DNA from: a virus
Virus record (IMG/VR): IMGVR_UViG_3300031758_000513
Coordinates: 1-25,649 of that record
Direction: 5' to 3' (one strand)
Length of the DNA stretch: 25,649 nucleotides
A program made the position numbers and the translations under genes. Positions 14,040 through 21,585 of the stretch are shown piece by piece (within the stretch, counting starts at the first letter, position 1; each line of letters begins with the position of its first letter). The notes beneath the pieces were generated by a model, which did no database searches, was not told the DNA's origin, and saw only the letters and a list, made by a program, of their open reading frames with translations.

Positions 14040-16466
14040 TTACCTCGCAAGAGAATACTTAAAGGGATTTTCGGCAAAGGCTGCGTAGATGATTGTGTTG
14101 CCAGATTGATTCAAGCCGTTGTTTGCACGCATTTTGAAACCATTTGACAAGAAATCAAGCGAACTAAATGCGCTCCCCGCAGCAGATGAGTCGGGGTCAA
14201 GACGCTCACCCATGATGTTGTATGTGCTTCTTGCTGTGTCAAAAATAATCCATGATGTTGTGTTGTCCGTTGTGTTTTTGAACATCACAAACCTTGGCCT
14301 AAACCCTGTGTAAATAAACGGCCCGTCAGTAGATGCGTTGCCAGTATACGAACCAAAGGCAGAATAGCCAGCCACGGGTGCGAAGCAGTAGGCGACGATT
14401 GTGGCGTTCAATCTATTAGTATCGCCAATCGTTCCAACAGAAAACACCGAACTGGTTGGTGCTGTATTGTTCCAAACGGTACTTGCGGCGCTTGCATTTG
14501 TTAAGTTTAGCATTACACGATTAGTTGCACCGATAGATGTGTGATACACAGTCCAATCATCACCAGCACTTGACCTAACTTTTGCAATCACCATACTAGG
14601 CGCTACACCTAACCCATGACCTACCGTAGCGTTAGACCCTGTGCCCGTATAAGTAACAATCGAGAACCCGCTAGTAGTGCTTGCGCTGACTGTGCTGGTA
14701 ATAGTGCCAGCCGTGTTAGAGGAGCCAGCACCGTTGGCTTTCCAGTTCCATGCCACTAAAGAAGCGCCGCTATTATTGATTGAACCATTTTGTTCGGGAA
14801 CACCAACAGTAAAGCCATCTGCGTCAAACGACACTAAGTCTTTTGCTGTTGTTGTAGATGTTGCTTCTGCATCACTAAGGCTAGAAAAAAGTAACTTGCT
14901 TCGTCCACGAACAGCGTCAATTAGAGCGTGATTGACAGCAGCACTTCTGCTTTTAAACCAAATAAAATCTGGCTGAAAGCCGACACCAGTAAGACTTTGT
15001 TGTGTTCCTGTTCCTGTGTAAGTCTTTATATTAAAGTAATCATTTGCCTGTGTCGTGCTAGTTGCACCGATAGTCGGCGTAGGCAGATTCTGTGTGCAGA
15101 GTGCTTTGAAGCCAGAGGGGGCGGTGTAGGCAAAGGCTCTTTGACCGAAGTTGATATCGCACGACCCGCCAGTTCCGTTCTGTCTGCCAACAATTGCTGG
15201 TGCGTATGTTGCAGTCAAGCTAGAAACAAAAGTTCCTTGGCTAGAGTTGTTTTTGTAAAACACCAAAGTTCCTGCGTCAGCGTCAAACGCAACACCAATT
15301 ACATCACCATTCGTAAATGTTGCGCCGTAATTTACAAATGAACCGTTGTTATAGGATGCACTTGCTACTCCCGTATATGTATAAACGCCAGCCGCCAAAG
15401 CCGCACTTGTGTTTGCAATATTAATAATTCCAATCCCGGGCAAACTAGGACTTGTAGATGTTACAGTTGCTTCCCAGTACCATTTCCCAGTTGTTGGTAA
15501 CGCAATCGTTCCTCTTGTAATTTCTGATGTTGTGTTGCCTTGAGAAACAGACAAGTTTCCATTTGATAATGTTAAGTTTGTAGTTCCAGATTGCAACGGA
15601 TTCAACGTACAGTAATTCCCACGCACCGTACCACCAACACCAGTATCGGTTCCGTAGGCCGTGGGCGAATCTACTAAGGAGTCATTGCCAGCACCAGCGG
15701 TTACAGAGAAGTTATTAGGTGTCCAGTTGTTACCGTTGCCTGAACTGTCCTTGCCTAGCGTTGCAGCGGTGGTGTTGCTATTATCAGCAAACTTGAGGAA
15801 GAACCCGTTAGTGCCATATGTGCCTGTGTAGGCTTTAGGCTTCCATACACCTGTGTTGGAGTCTGTTTCACCGAATGAGGATGGCGTTAGGGCTTGACCG
15901 TCAATGAAGTTGACTTCGGTGAGGTAGCCGTTAAGCAAATTTGTTGGAGAACCAAAGTCAGGGTCATAAAATGTACCAATCGTGTGTAAAAAAGCACGAT
16001 TTATATGACCGTCTGTATTTTGTGTTGGGTCAGAAGATGTTCCAAAGACGGTTACTTCAGAACCGTTTATGTACAATCTCATGCGATTTGAAGCGGTTGC
16101 ATTAGGAGTGTCCCAAATTGCCACCACATGGTACCAAGCAGAAACATCACGAAACACCTGAGTTGTAATTTTCTGACCAGCATATGCTCCAGAATAATTC
16201 CAAAACTCTATTGTGTCAGATGAGGTAAATCTAATCCCGTGCTGATTATTTGTTGCTCCACCAGAAGCATAATCAAACACGGCAAACATTGCTTGAATTG
16301 ACCCAAGCGCACTCCGCTTAACCCAACCACTCCAAGTCCAAGTTCTACGGTTTCCCGCACCCGCAGGAGTTCTGTTCAGATACGCCGTGTCTGCGCTATT
16401 GAACCTGAGACTGCGCTCAACATTGTAGCCAGTGACTGGGCCAATGCCCGTAGGTAGAACAGCCAT
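14040..16466 (-). CDS. Large multi-domain fibre/receptor-binding protein (LamG-like, SPRY, DUF7483-like repeats)
   Basis: An 808-residue protein likely to be an adhesin that contacts the host surface. Domains in order: a concanavalin/LamG-like lectin fold at about 15-230 (RTWTWSGWVKRS, WYHVVAIWDT, MRLYINGSEV, YLTEVNFIDGQAL); a SPRY domain at about 318-450 (GKWYWEATV, GDVIGVAFDADAGTLVFYKN); then three related units beginning near 477 (FNIKTYTGTG...GFQPDFIWFKSR), 601 (FSIVTYTGTG...GVAPSMVIAKVR) and 704 (FGSYTGNAS...GFRPRFVMFKN), similar to DUF7483-type repeats. No endosialidase or depolymerase motif is visible. The ATG overlaps the end of the upstream gene (TAATG). Its codon choice looks more varied than the flanking genes, in keeping with horizontal exchange. 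Confidence 0.85.
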   Translation of the reverse strand: MAVLPTGIGPVTGYNVERSLRFNSADTAYLNRTPAGAGNRRTWTWSGWVKRSALGSIQAMFAVFDYASGGATNNQHGIRFTSSDTIEFWNYSGAYAGQKITTQVFRDVSAWYHVVAIWDTPNATASNRMRLYINGSEVTVFGTSSDPTQNTDGHINRAFLHTIGTFYDPDFGSPTNLLNGYLTEVNFIDGQALTPSSFGETDSNTGVWKPKAYTGTYGTNGFFLKFADNSNTTAATLGKDSSGNGNNWTPNNFSVTAGAGNDSLVDSPTAYGTDTGVGGTVRGNYCTLNPLQSGTTNLTLSNGNLSVSQGNTTSEITRGTIALPTTGKWYWEATVTSTSPSLPGIGIINIANTSAALAAGVYTYTGVASASYNNGSFVNYGATFTNGDVIGVAFDADAGTLVFYKNNSSQGTFVSSLTATYAPAIVGRQNGTGGSCDINFGQRAFAYTAPSGFKALCTQNLPTPTIGATSTTQANDYFNIKTYTGTGTQQSLTGVGFQPDFIWFKSRSAAVNHALIDAVRGRSKLLFSSLSDAEATSTTTAKDLVSFDADGFTVGVPEQNGSINNSGASLVAWNWKANGAGSSNTAGTITSTVSASTTSGFSIVTYTGTGSNATVGHGLGVAPSMVIAKVRSSAGDDWTVYHTSIGATNRVMLNLTNASAASTVWNNTAPTSSVFSVGTIGDTNRLNATIVAYCFAPVAGYSAFGSYTGNASTDGPFIYTGFRPRFVMFKNTTDNTTSWIIFDTARSTYNIMGERLDPDSSAAGSAFSSLDFLSNGFKMRANNGLNQSGNTIIYAAFAENPFKYSLAR

Positions 16467-16897
16467 TAAGCTAGTGCTCCAGAGTTGACAACAAACACGT
16501 TAGTACCGTCAGAGAAGTAACTAAGTAGGTATGTCCCAGTAGCAGACATAGTAGCTAACGCACCAGTGGCTACCTTGGTATTAGCATGAGCAGATACTGT
16601 GTAGTTAGATCCGTTGACTAACAGGATAAATCCAGACTGACCAGCAGTGATGTTAGTAAAGGTCAGCGTAATAGAGCCTGTAGGAGTACACTTGAAGTTG
16701 TTAGTCACGTTCATGTCAAACGAACCATCGTTGTCAGTAGTGACAGTACCACGCTGTGAGGCTGTGAAGGTCTGTGCAGCGTCTGACCCAGCTACTGTAA
16801 AGGTAGCATCAGGCACTGTAACAGTACGGTTAGCCGATGGTGAAGCTGATATTGTGGATGTGAAACTGGTTGATCCACCACTAATTGCAATAGCCAT
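16466..16897 (-). CDS. Beta-structured fibre protein
   Basis: A 143-residue protein rich in Thr, Ser, Gly and Val. It opens AIAISGGSTSFTSTISASPS, then NRTVTVPDATFTVAGSD, which is a short version of the NRTLTLPD motif found in the next fibre gene upstream. It continues with beta stretches SITLTFTNITAGQSGFILLV and ends FSDGTNVFVVNSGALA. This type of protein is common among aquatic phage tail fibres. AAAGGA lies 7 bases before the ATG. It abuts the large fibre gene by TAATG overlap, so it may be a connector between the baseplate and that fibre. The role is inferred. Confidence 0.72.
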   Translation of the reverse strand: MAIAISGGSTSFTSTISASPSANRTVTVPDATFTVAGSDAAQTFTASQRGTVTTDNDGSFDMNVTNNFKCTPTGSITLTFTNITAGQSGFILLVNGSNYTVSAHANTKVATGALATMSATGTYLLSYFSDGTNVFVVNSGALA

Positions 16898-16900
16898 AGT

Positions 16901-17191
16901 TTATTCCTTTGGAAAACGATTTTTTATTTCTGCTACCTTGGCCTGCCACTCTTGCACTGTAGCCTCACCACGCTGGGCTTTGAAGAACAAAGGGTCTGCC
17001 TCGACTATGTAGGCACTACGGCGGTTCTCGGTAGCCATCTTTGCCAACTGGATTGGGATTAACCGTTCAATCTCGGTAGCAACGGCTGACTCGTCAATCG
17101 TGATTTGATTACCCTGTGCATCAAACGCACCTGCGCCATCATCAATGGAGACTACTGTTGGGTAGAGATTTCTTATGGCCTCGTGTCTCAT
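16901..17191 (-). CDS. Small fibre-region protein with conserved C-terminal motif
   Basis: A 96-residue protein: MRHEAIRNLYPTVVSIDDGA, then GNQITIDESAVATEIERLIP, and a charged helical end containing ADPLFFKAQRGEATVQEWQAKVAEIKNRF. The EADPLFFKAQRGEAT.QEW.AKV.EIK pattern recurs in small genes next to phage tail fibres (from memory), and the beginning resembles XkdW-like proteins. The ATG overlaps the previous stop by four bases (ATGA). It is probably a fibre attachment or assembly protein. No enzymatic signature. Confidence 0.72.
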   Translation of the reverse strand: MRHEAIRNLYPTVVSIDDGAGAFDAQGNQITIDESAVATEIERLIPIQLAKMATENRRSAYIVEADPLFFKAQRGEATVQEWQAKVAEIKNRFPKE

Positions 17192-17859
17192 GCCGCAATC
17201 TCCATGACTGTAATGGTTGAAACACCTTTGCTAATATATGCGTTGCTATTTTGTGTACTTCTATTTAAATAAGCCGTTCCTGTATTACTTCGTATTTGGA
17301 TTTTATAAGTTGTTGATGAGGTTGTCGAAGGAGAATCTAAATAAGTTAGGCTTATTGTTCGTATTCCATAATAACTCTCACCTGATGAGTTACCACCAGT
17401 AAAACCACCACCTAACACACCATCATTACCACTAGAGTTGGCAATTTGAGTGCTACCACGAAGTAAAATGGCGTAAGCCACATCTGCGGTATCCACGACA
17501 TTTCCAAGAGAAACAAAAATAAGTATTTTACTTGATGCGGATGTTGGTGTAATTGATACAGAAAGCCCTGTTACATCTACAAAAGTGCTTGAGGCAGTCG
17601 AAAAAGTATCGTTCTTGAAAGTGCTTGCCACCTGTAATACAGAACCAGCAGGGAATCCCGTAGTAGTAGCAGAGGTCAGGATAGTGCCAGTATTGTCAGG
17701 TAGCGTCAGCGTCCTGTTGCTAGTTATCGAAGCAGGAGCAATAATGTCTACATAGTTAGTGCCATTATCGGTGTCCTCATACAAACGGACATAAGCAGAA
17801 CCAGTAGCATTGGCTCCAATAGCAATCTTGTTATCTGAACCGTCTAATGTAATAGCCAT
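17188..17859 (-). CDS. Tail fibre protein with conserved N-terminal beta motif and distinct C-terminal tip
   Basis: A 223-residue protein. Residues 1-62 carry the fibre motif AITLDGSDNKIAIG...VDIIAPASITSNRTLTLPDNTGTIL. After a linker (GFPAGSVLQV) the C-terminal domain reads FVDVTGLSVSITPTSASSKIL, ...VAYAILLRGSTQI, ...TYKIQIRSNTGTAYLNRST and ends ISTITVMEIAA-like, a globular beta tip widespread in aquatic phage fibres. The two parts differ visibly in base composition: the tip coding DNA is richer in A and T. It directly abuts the collagen fibre gene (TAA then ATG). Likely a secondary fibre or tip on the collagen shaft. Confidence 0.78.
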   Translation of the reverse strand: MAITLDGSDNKIAIGANATGSAYVRLYEDTDNGTNYVDIIAPASITSNRTLTLPDNTGTILTSATTTGFPAGSVLQVASTFKNDTFSTASSTFVDVTGLSVSITPTSASSKILIFVSLGNVVDTADVAYAILLRGSTQIANSSGNDGVLGGGFTGGNSSGESYYGIRTISLTYLDSPSTTSSTTYKIQIRSNTGTAYLNRSTQNSNAYISKGVSTITVMEIAA

Positions 17860-19110
17860 TTAGAACACCACCCATCTTGCGCCGTTGCTAACAGTGACTG
17901 CAAAGCCATTGTTAACAGTTATAGGACCGACTGTCCAGCCATTGTGTGTACCATCAATTGTTATATTCTCACCGATAGTTTGAGCGTTCCAGAAGATTGC
18001 CTTGGCAGCAGCAGAACCTTCCATCTGACCGCCACCAGCAACAGTAGCCCACGAGGCCGTAGATCCATCAGTGGTTAGGTACTTACCATTATTACCTGTC
18101 TGAGAAGGTAATGAACTAAATGTAATCCATGACGTATCATAGTTAGTAGAACTATTCTTTTGTAGCACCTGACCAGTTGTTCCACCAGTAGGGACTCCCT
18201 GACCAGCAGGAATACTGAAGTCAAACACTGCTGCAGAGCTAGTACCAGAGTTTGTTACTGTTGCGCTAGATCCGGGGGAGCCAGTAGTTGTAGTACCTAC
18301 AGCAATCGTTGCAGCGGCTCCAGCAGCACCTGTAGAACCCGTTGCTCCAGTAGCTCCAGTGTCTCCTCTAGGGATACTGAAGTCAAAGACAGCGGCAGAG
18401 CTAGTGCCAGAGTTAGTAATTGTTGCTGAGGAACCTGCAGCACCTGTTGAGACTGTTCCTACTGCAATCGTAGCAGCAGTTCCTGCAGCGCCTGTGGAGC
18501 CTGTAGCGCCTGTTGCACCAGTAGCCCCAGTATCACCACGAGGAATAGTTAGGTTCAGTGTCTGGCTGGGAGAAGTACCAGTGATTGTAGCATTGGCACT
18601 AGAGCCTGCAGTGCCAGTAGTAACAGTACCAATAGAGAGCGTGTTAGCTGGTCCTGCTGCGCCTGTAGCACCAGTTGCGCCAGTAGCTCCTGTGGCTCCT
18701 GTGGCCCCTGTATCGCCTCTTGGAAGTCCTAGAGACAGTTCATAGGTAGTGTTATTGAATGCAGCAGTGGCTGAAGAGCCGGGACTTAATGTAGTTGCAG
18801 ATACATTAAAACCATTTGCTAAGTTAATAGAAGCTGTAGAGGCAGCTTGTGCGACAGCCTCTGCAGCTTCTGCGTTAGTCTCTGCAGTCTCTGCTGCAAC
18901 TTTTGCAGCCAGTGCAGCAGCGGCAGAGGCATTAGCAGCCGCAGCAGCAGCTATCGCACCTGTAGAATCATTCTCAGCGGCATCAGCACTATCAGCAGCG
19001 TCAGCAGCCCTATTAGCAGCTAGAGTAGCATACTGTAGTGCTAGTGCAGCGGCGTTGGCTGCATCTGCTGTTGCATCACCGGGACCGCCGGGACCACGAT
19101 AAATAGCCAA
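17860..19110 (-). CDS. Collagen-like tail fibre
   Basis: A 416-residue shaft protein expected to trimerise. It starts with TTG (19108-19110) giving AIYRGPGGPGDATADAANAA; GGAG lies 8 bases upstream, no ATG is near, and the AIYRGPGG..GDAT opening is familiar from other aquatic phage fibres. Residues 12-100 are Ala-rich and probably coiled coil. Three collagen blocks follow at about 132-155, 192-212 and 249-266, each beginning GDTGATG, separated by constant 36-residue beta linkers. After GQGVPTGGTTGQVLQKNSS comes a C-terminal foldon-like part ending GNGARWVVF-like. It is the first gene after the capsid-gene terminator and needs read-through for expression. Confidence 0.85.
   Translation of the reverse strand: MAIYRGPGGPGDATADAANAAALALQYATLAANRAADAADSADAAENDSTGAIAAAAAANASAAAALAAKVAAETAETNAEAAEAVAQAASTASINLANGFNVSATTLSPGSSATAAFNNTTYELSLGLPRGDTGATGATGATGATGATGAAGPANTLSIGTVTTGTAGSSANATITGTSPSQTLNLTIPRGDTGATGATGATGSTGAAGTAATIAVGTVSTGAAGSSATITNSGTSSAAVFDFSIPRGDTGATGATGSTGAAGAAATIAVGTTTTGSPGSSATVTNSGTSSAAVFDFSIPAGQGVPTGGTTGQVLQKNSSTNYDTSWITFSSLPSQTGNNGKYLTTDGSTASWATVAGGGQMEGSAAAKAIFWNAQTIGENITIDGTHNGWTVGPITVNNGFAVTVSNGARWVVF
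18205..18717 (-). repeat. Three tapering collagen-plus-linker repeat units
   Basis: Units of 180, 171 and 162 bases (18538-18717, 18367-18537, 18205-18366), i.e. 60, 57 and 54 residues. Each has a Gly-X-Y tract of 8, 7 then 6 triplets followed by a 36-residue linker. Units two and three have nearly the same linker (ATIAVGT...NSGTSSAAVFDFSIP), so they come from a recent duplication. Confidence 0.8.
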
Positions 19111-19132
19111 GGTTTATTCTCCGTGAAGTTTG

Positions 19133-19157
19133 CTTAAACAGACAGTATCTGCTTAAG
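19133..19157 (-). promoter_or_regulatory. Hairpin beside the capsid-gene terminator
   Basis: Inverted repeat with 10-base arms (CTTAAGCAGA and TCTGTTTAAG on the - strand) and a 5-base loop; one position pairs as G-U. It begins within the T-run of the terminator and ends about 22 bases before the TTG of the collagen fibre gene. It could be an RNA processing site, a 3' end stabiliser or part of an anti-terminator fold. Confidence 0.45.
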
Positions 19158-19188
19158 AAAACTCCCCAGCCCTTGTGAGGCTGAGGAG
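19155..19188 (-). terminator. Rho-independent terminator after the major capsid gene
   Basis: On the - strand, arms CTCCTCAGCC and GGCTGGGGAG (19179-19188 and 19162-19171) form a 10-pair stem with one U-G pair and a 7-base loop, followed at once by TTTTCTT. It lies 20 bases past the capsid stop codon. It would limit transcription from the strong capsid promoter into the fibre genes. Confidence 0.8.
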
Positions 19189-19208
19189 AGCCACTAGCTT
19201 ATAAAGCT

Positions 19209-20153
19209 TTAGGCTGGAACTGCGAGAGCAACAGCGGAGCCGTCACGCAACTCAGCAACACCGTACAGCATATCGCTGGTAAACAGAGTACCAAGATACT
19301 CTTGTTTGTACTGAGTCTGTGAACGAACACCCATTTGCTCGGCTAACACAAATGCGTCTTTGTGTGCCAACAAGCAGATACGGTCTGTGCCAGAAGTACC
19401 AGCAGCAGTGTCAGCGTTGGTGGTAACAAATACCTTAACACCAAACACGTCACCGATTTGACCGTTACGAATTGTGTTGCTAGAACCAGCCTCACCAACA
19501 AATGCCTGCTCAGTGAAACGCTGGATGCTCATCAACGTGTTGCGGCTTGAAGGAGGAACAATCAGGAAACGATCCGTCATCGGAACGTCTTGGTCATCAA
19601 GACGCTGGATTGAACGGCGAATACCTGCCTCGCCAAGAGCAGCAGCGTTAGACGTGCTGGAGTTGTACACCGTTGCGCCAGTCGAACCAATGAAAGCATT
19701 CGTGCTAGCAGCAGCAGTAGCGTAGTCACTCGTACCAGCTACACCACCGTTGACAGTACGACCAAGCTGAATGAGGTCAACGTCAACACGCTTAGCCAAC
19801 GCATAGCCAGCATCGTCCGTGTAGAAGCGGCGCAGTGAAGACAGAGCCTGAACTTCGACAATATCTTCGATCAAGCGGCTGTACTCATAGTGCTTGTTAA
19901 TGTTAACAAGAACTTCTGTCTCAGTTGCAGCAATCAGAGTTACCTGACTCGATGCAGTCTTGACAGCAGCGTCACCACGGGTGGGCTTAGGAATGTGAAG
20001 GACATCACCCTTTTTGCCTTTGAAAGACATTTTAGAGAACAGGTTAGCAGCAACCAAGTTCTTTTTGTAAGCAGCGATGATTTCATCAGACCAAATTTCA
20101 GGGATAAATTTATCCGCTGTTGTTTTTGTTACGTGATCGGTACCAAGAGCCAT
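19209..20153 (-). CDS. Major capsid protein (HK97-fold)
   Basis: A 314-residue shell protein. It opens ALGTDHVTKTTADKFIPEIWSDEIIAAYKKNLVAANLF (quoted in parts: DKFIPEIWSDEI, AYKKNLVAANLF), the standard start of capsid proteins in podovirus and related aquatic phages, then GKKGDVLHIPKP, ALAKRVDVDLIQLG, RSIQRLDDQDVPMTDRFLIVPP and an end YGVAELRDGSAVALAVPA. AGGAG lies 7 bases before the ATG. It sits directly after the scaffold gene and is followed by a terminator, as expected for the most highly made protein. No N-terminal propeptide is obvious and no canonical prohead protease gene lies beside it. Confidence 0.92.
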   Translation of the reverse strand: MALGTDHVTKTTADKFIPEIWSDEIIAAYKKNLVAANLFSKMSFKGKKGDVLHIPKPTRGDAAVKTASSQVTLIAATETEVLVNINKHYEYSRLIEDIVEVQALSSLRRFYTDDAGYALAKRVDVDLIQLGRTVNGGVAGTSDYATAAASTNAFIGSTGATVYNSSTSNAAALGEAGIRRSIQRLDDQDVPMTDRFLIVPPSSRNTLMSIQRFTEQAFVGEAGSSNTIRNGQIGDVFGVKVFVTTNADTAAGTSGTDRICLLAHKDAFVLAEQMGVRSQTQYKQEYLGTLFTSDMLYGVAELRDGSAVALAVPA

Positions 20154-20177
20154 TTTAAATCTCCTAAATGATTAAGT

Positions 20178-20993
20178 TTATTTAACTCGACCCTGAGCGT
20201 ATGCAGCCATAATTTCATCTTGTAGCTGGTAATAACGATCTGGGTCTTCCAGTTGTAAACGGATTAGATCCGCTCTTCGATAGACCTTTGCAGAGGTAGC
20301 ACCAGTATTAGAACCAACATCCACTGTAGCTGACTTGACTGCTGCTTTCTGTGCCGCTTTAATCTCTGGCGCAGGAGCAGAAGCTGTAGGAGCTACGGCT
20401 TTAGGTTTAACATAATTCCAAGTACTAAGAAGTTCTGCTGCAGAATCATAGTCCATATTTGCGTCAGCCGCTGCGTATAAACGCAAACGAACTGGAGAGG
20501 CTTTAACCCACTCAGCAAATTCGGGGTCTCCTACAGTAGACTCAAAGTCAGGAAATTCTGTCTTAAGCCTATTTAATGTTTGCATCCTTTTAATCTCAGC
20601 CGTTTGTTCCTTAGCTTCTCTGACTGCAGGATGGTTCTCTACTGCTTGATTTACTGCCCTCTTCGGATCTTCAAAGAAATCGATCTCGTCTTCTTTTGTG
20701 ACCTCAACTTCTTTCTTAGTGTCGAGTTGTCGCTTGATAAGTTCGTCTGCAAGCTTGCGTACTTCACCAACTTCCTGAGCCTGTCTACCAATTAGCTTCT
20801 CAGCCTCTTGGTGCATCCTGATTATTTCATCAAGACTCTTGCCCTTGTACTTGGTAGGAAGATTCTCCTCTTCAGGAACCACTTCCTGTACGGCTTCAAC
20901 TTGAGGTTCTTCAGCTACTTGCTGAGTCTCTTGCTGAGTAATATCACTTGCTTCAAATAACTCTTCTTGCGTATCGGTAAAAGTTGCAGCCAC
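20178..20993 (-). CDS. Capsid scaffolding protein
   Basis: A 271-residue, highly charged, helical protein. The N-terminal 60 residues are very acidic (EELFEASDITQQETQQVAEE), followed by coiled-coil stretches (LDEIIRMHQEAEKLIGRQAQ, VGEVRKLADELIKRQLDTKK). The basic C-terminus (VYRRADLIRLQLEDPDRYYQ, then AAYAQGRVK) resembles the capsid-binding end of scaffolds in podoviruses. The start is GTG at 20991-20993, with AGGAGG five bases upstream; the overlapping ATG is in another frame. It lies immediately upstream of the major capsid gene with a 24-base gap. No serine protease motif is seen. Confidence 0.85.
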   Translation of the reverse strand: MAATFTDTQEELFEASDITQQETQQVAEEPQVEAVQEVVPEEENLPTKYKGKSLDEIIRMHQEAEKLIGRQAQEVGEVRKLADELIKRQLDTKKEVEVTKEDEIDFFEDPKRAVNQAVENHPAVREAKEQTAEIKRMQTLNRLKTEFPDFESTVGDPEFAEWVKASPVRLRLYAAADANMDYDSAAELLSTWNYVKPKAVAPTASAPAPEIKAAQKAAVKSATVDVGSNTGATSAKVYRRADLIRLQLEDPDRYYQLQDEIMAAYAQGRVK

Positions 20994-21045
20994 ATTATCC
21001 TCCTGTCCACAACGGATTCTAGGAACTTTAAAATGTCACTTGGAA

Positions 21046-21279
21046 TCAGCTTTGCTGTTTCTTGTAAGCGACTCTAGTTGCTTCTTCGTGCTTTCTAGCC
21101 CACGCATCACACGCTGAAGGAAACGCACCTGTGATGCCCTCCAGACTGATACGGGGTGACGAGATAATACGAGAAGCTTCATTGCGACAATGTGGACACT
21201 CTATAGAGCGTACCTCATCATCGACCAATTTTTCGGTGAGGTGGTCTTTAACGCACCTGAACTCAAATATCCGTTTCAT
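21046..21279 (-). CDS. Zinc-ribbon protein, FmdB-like
   Basis: A 77-residue protein with C9, H13, C28 and C31 (FRCVKDH, then ECPHC) arranged as a zinc ribbon, followed by SRIISSPRISLEGITGAFPS, a form widespread among small FmdB-type phage proteins. The C-terminal half is a charged helix (DAWARKHEEATRVAYKKQQ). GGGAG lies 7 bases before the ATG, and it overlaps the upstream 80-residue gene by 17 bases. Genes of this kind commonly sit between portal and scaffold genes in podoviruses. The first zinc pair is C-x3-H where FmdB usually has C-x2-C, so the exact metal site is uncertain. Confidence 0.82.
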   Translation of the reverse strand: MKRIFEFRCVKDHLTEKLVDDEVRSIECPHCRNEASRIISSPRISLEGITGAFPSACDAWARKHEEATRVAYKKQQS

Positions 21280-21505
21280 CTGTTAACTCCCTATAGGCTT
21301 CTTCCGAAGTTTGCTTAAGGTTTATTACCCAGTTTAGGATATCTAACTGTCCTTTGGCGTAGTGTAAGTCCTCAACACCAGTCAATCTTTCGATCTTGTT
21401 GTAGGCATCCAGCATTTTCTGAATGTCTTCAAGTAGATCTGTCCATCCTTTTGAGGCCATCATGTCAAACCTAGCCTCATAATATTCCTGAATGTCTTTA
21501 TCCAC
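21263..21505 (-). CDS. Small conserved helical protein, first gene after the capsid promoter
   Basis: An 80-residue acidic helical protein: DKDIQEYYEARFDMMASKGW, TDLLEDIQKMLDAYNKIERL, then GQLDILNWVINLKQTSEEAY. It starts with GTG at 21503-21505, with AGGAG five bases upstream. The form YYEARFDMM.SKGW.DL.ED is common among phages in the portal-scaffold interval, by memory; function unknown. It is the first gene downstream of an exact sigma70 promoter, whose transcript would have a leader of about 40 bases with a small hairpin. It overlaps the zinc-ribbon gene by 17 bases. Confidence 0.8.
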   Translation of the reverse strand: MDKDIQEYYEARFDMMASKGWTDLLEDIQKMLDAYNKIERLTGVEDLHYAKGQLDILNWVINLKQTSEEAYRELTDETDI

Positions 21506-21526
21506 AGTTTCTCCTATCTAGGACTG

Positions 21527-21544
21527 TGTTGTATTTCTACAACA
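21527..21544 (-). promoter_or_regulatory. Palindrome at the expected start of transcription
   Basis: TGTTGTA, four bases, TACAACA: a perfect 7-base inverted repeat. It begins about two bases after the expected start of transcription of the promoter at 21553-21581. It could be an operator or a 5' hairpin protecting the capsid mRNA. Confidence 0.55.
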
Positions 21545-21552
21545 TATAATTT

Positions 21553-21581
21553 ATTATACCATACTTTTCTTGATTTGTCAA
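21553..21581 (-). promoter_or_regulatory. Exact-consensus sigma70 promoter with extended -10, for the capsid genes
   Basis: On the - strand TTGACA (21576-21581), 17 bases, TATAAT (21553-21558), with TGG just before the -10 (extended -10). It lies in the 80-base gap after the portal stop. Expected start near 21546. It would drive the 80-residue, zinc-ribbon, scaffold and capsid genes up to the terminator at 19155-19188. Confidence 0.88.
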
Positions 21582-21585
21582 GTAC

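Noticed and set aside
14928-15341. 137-residue + strand ORF within the LamG/SPRY fibre gene
   Set aside because: It is antisense to recognisable SPRY and repeat domains and has no conserved pattern; chance open frame.
18359-18745. 128-residue + strand ORF rich in Val, Ala and Pro
   Set aside because: It is the mirror of the collagen repeat codons on the - strand and has no ribosome binding site; the opposite frame encodes a recognisable fibre.
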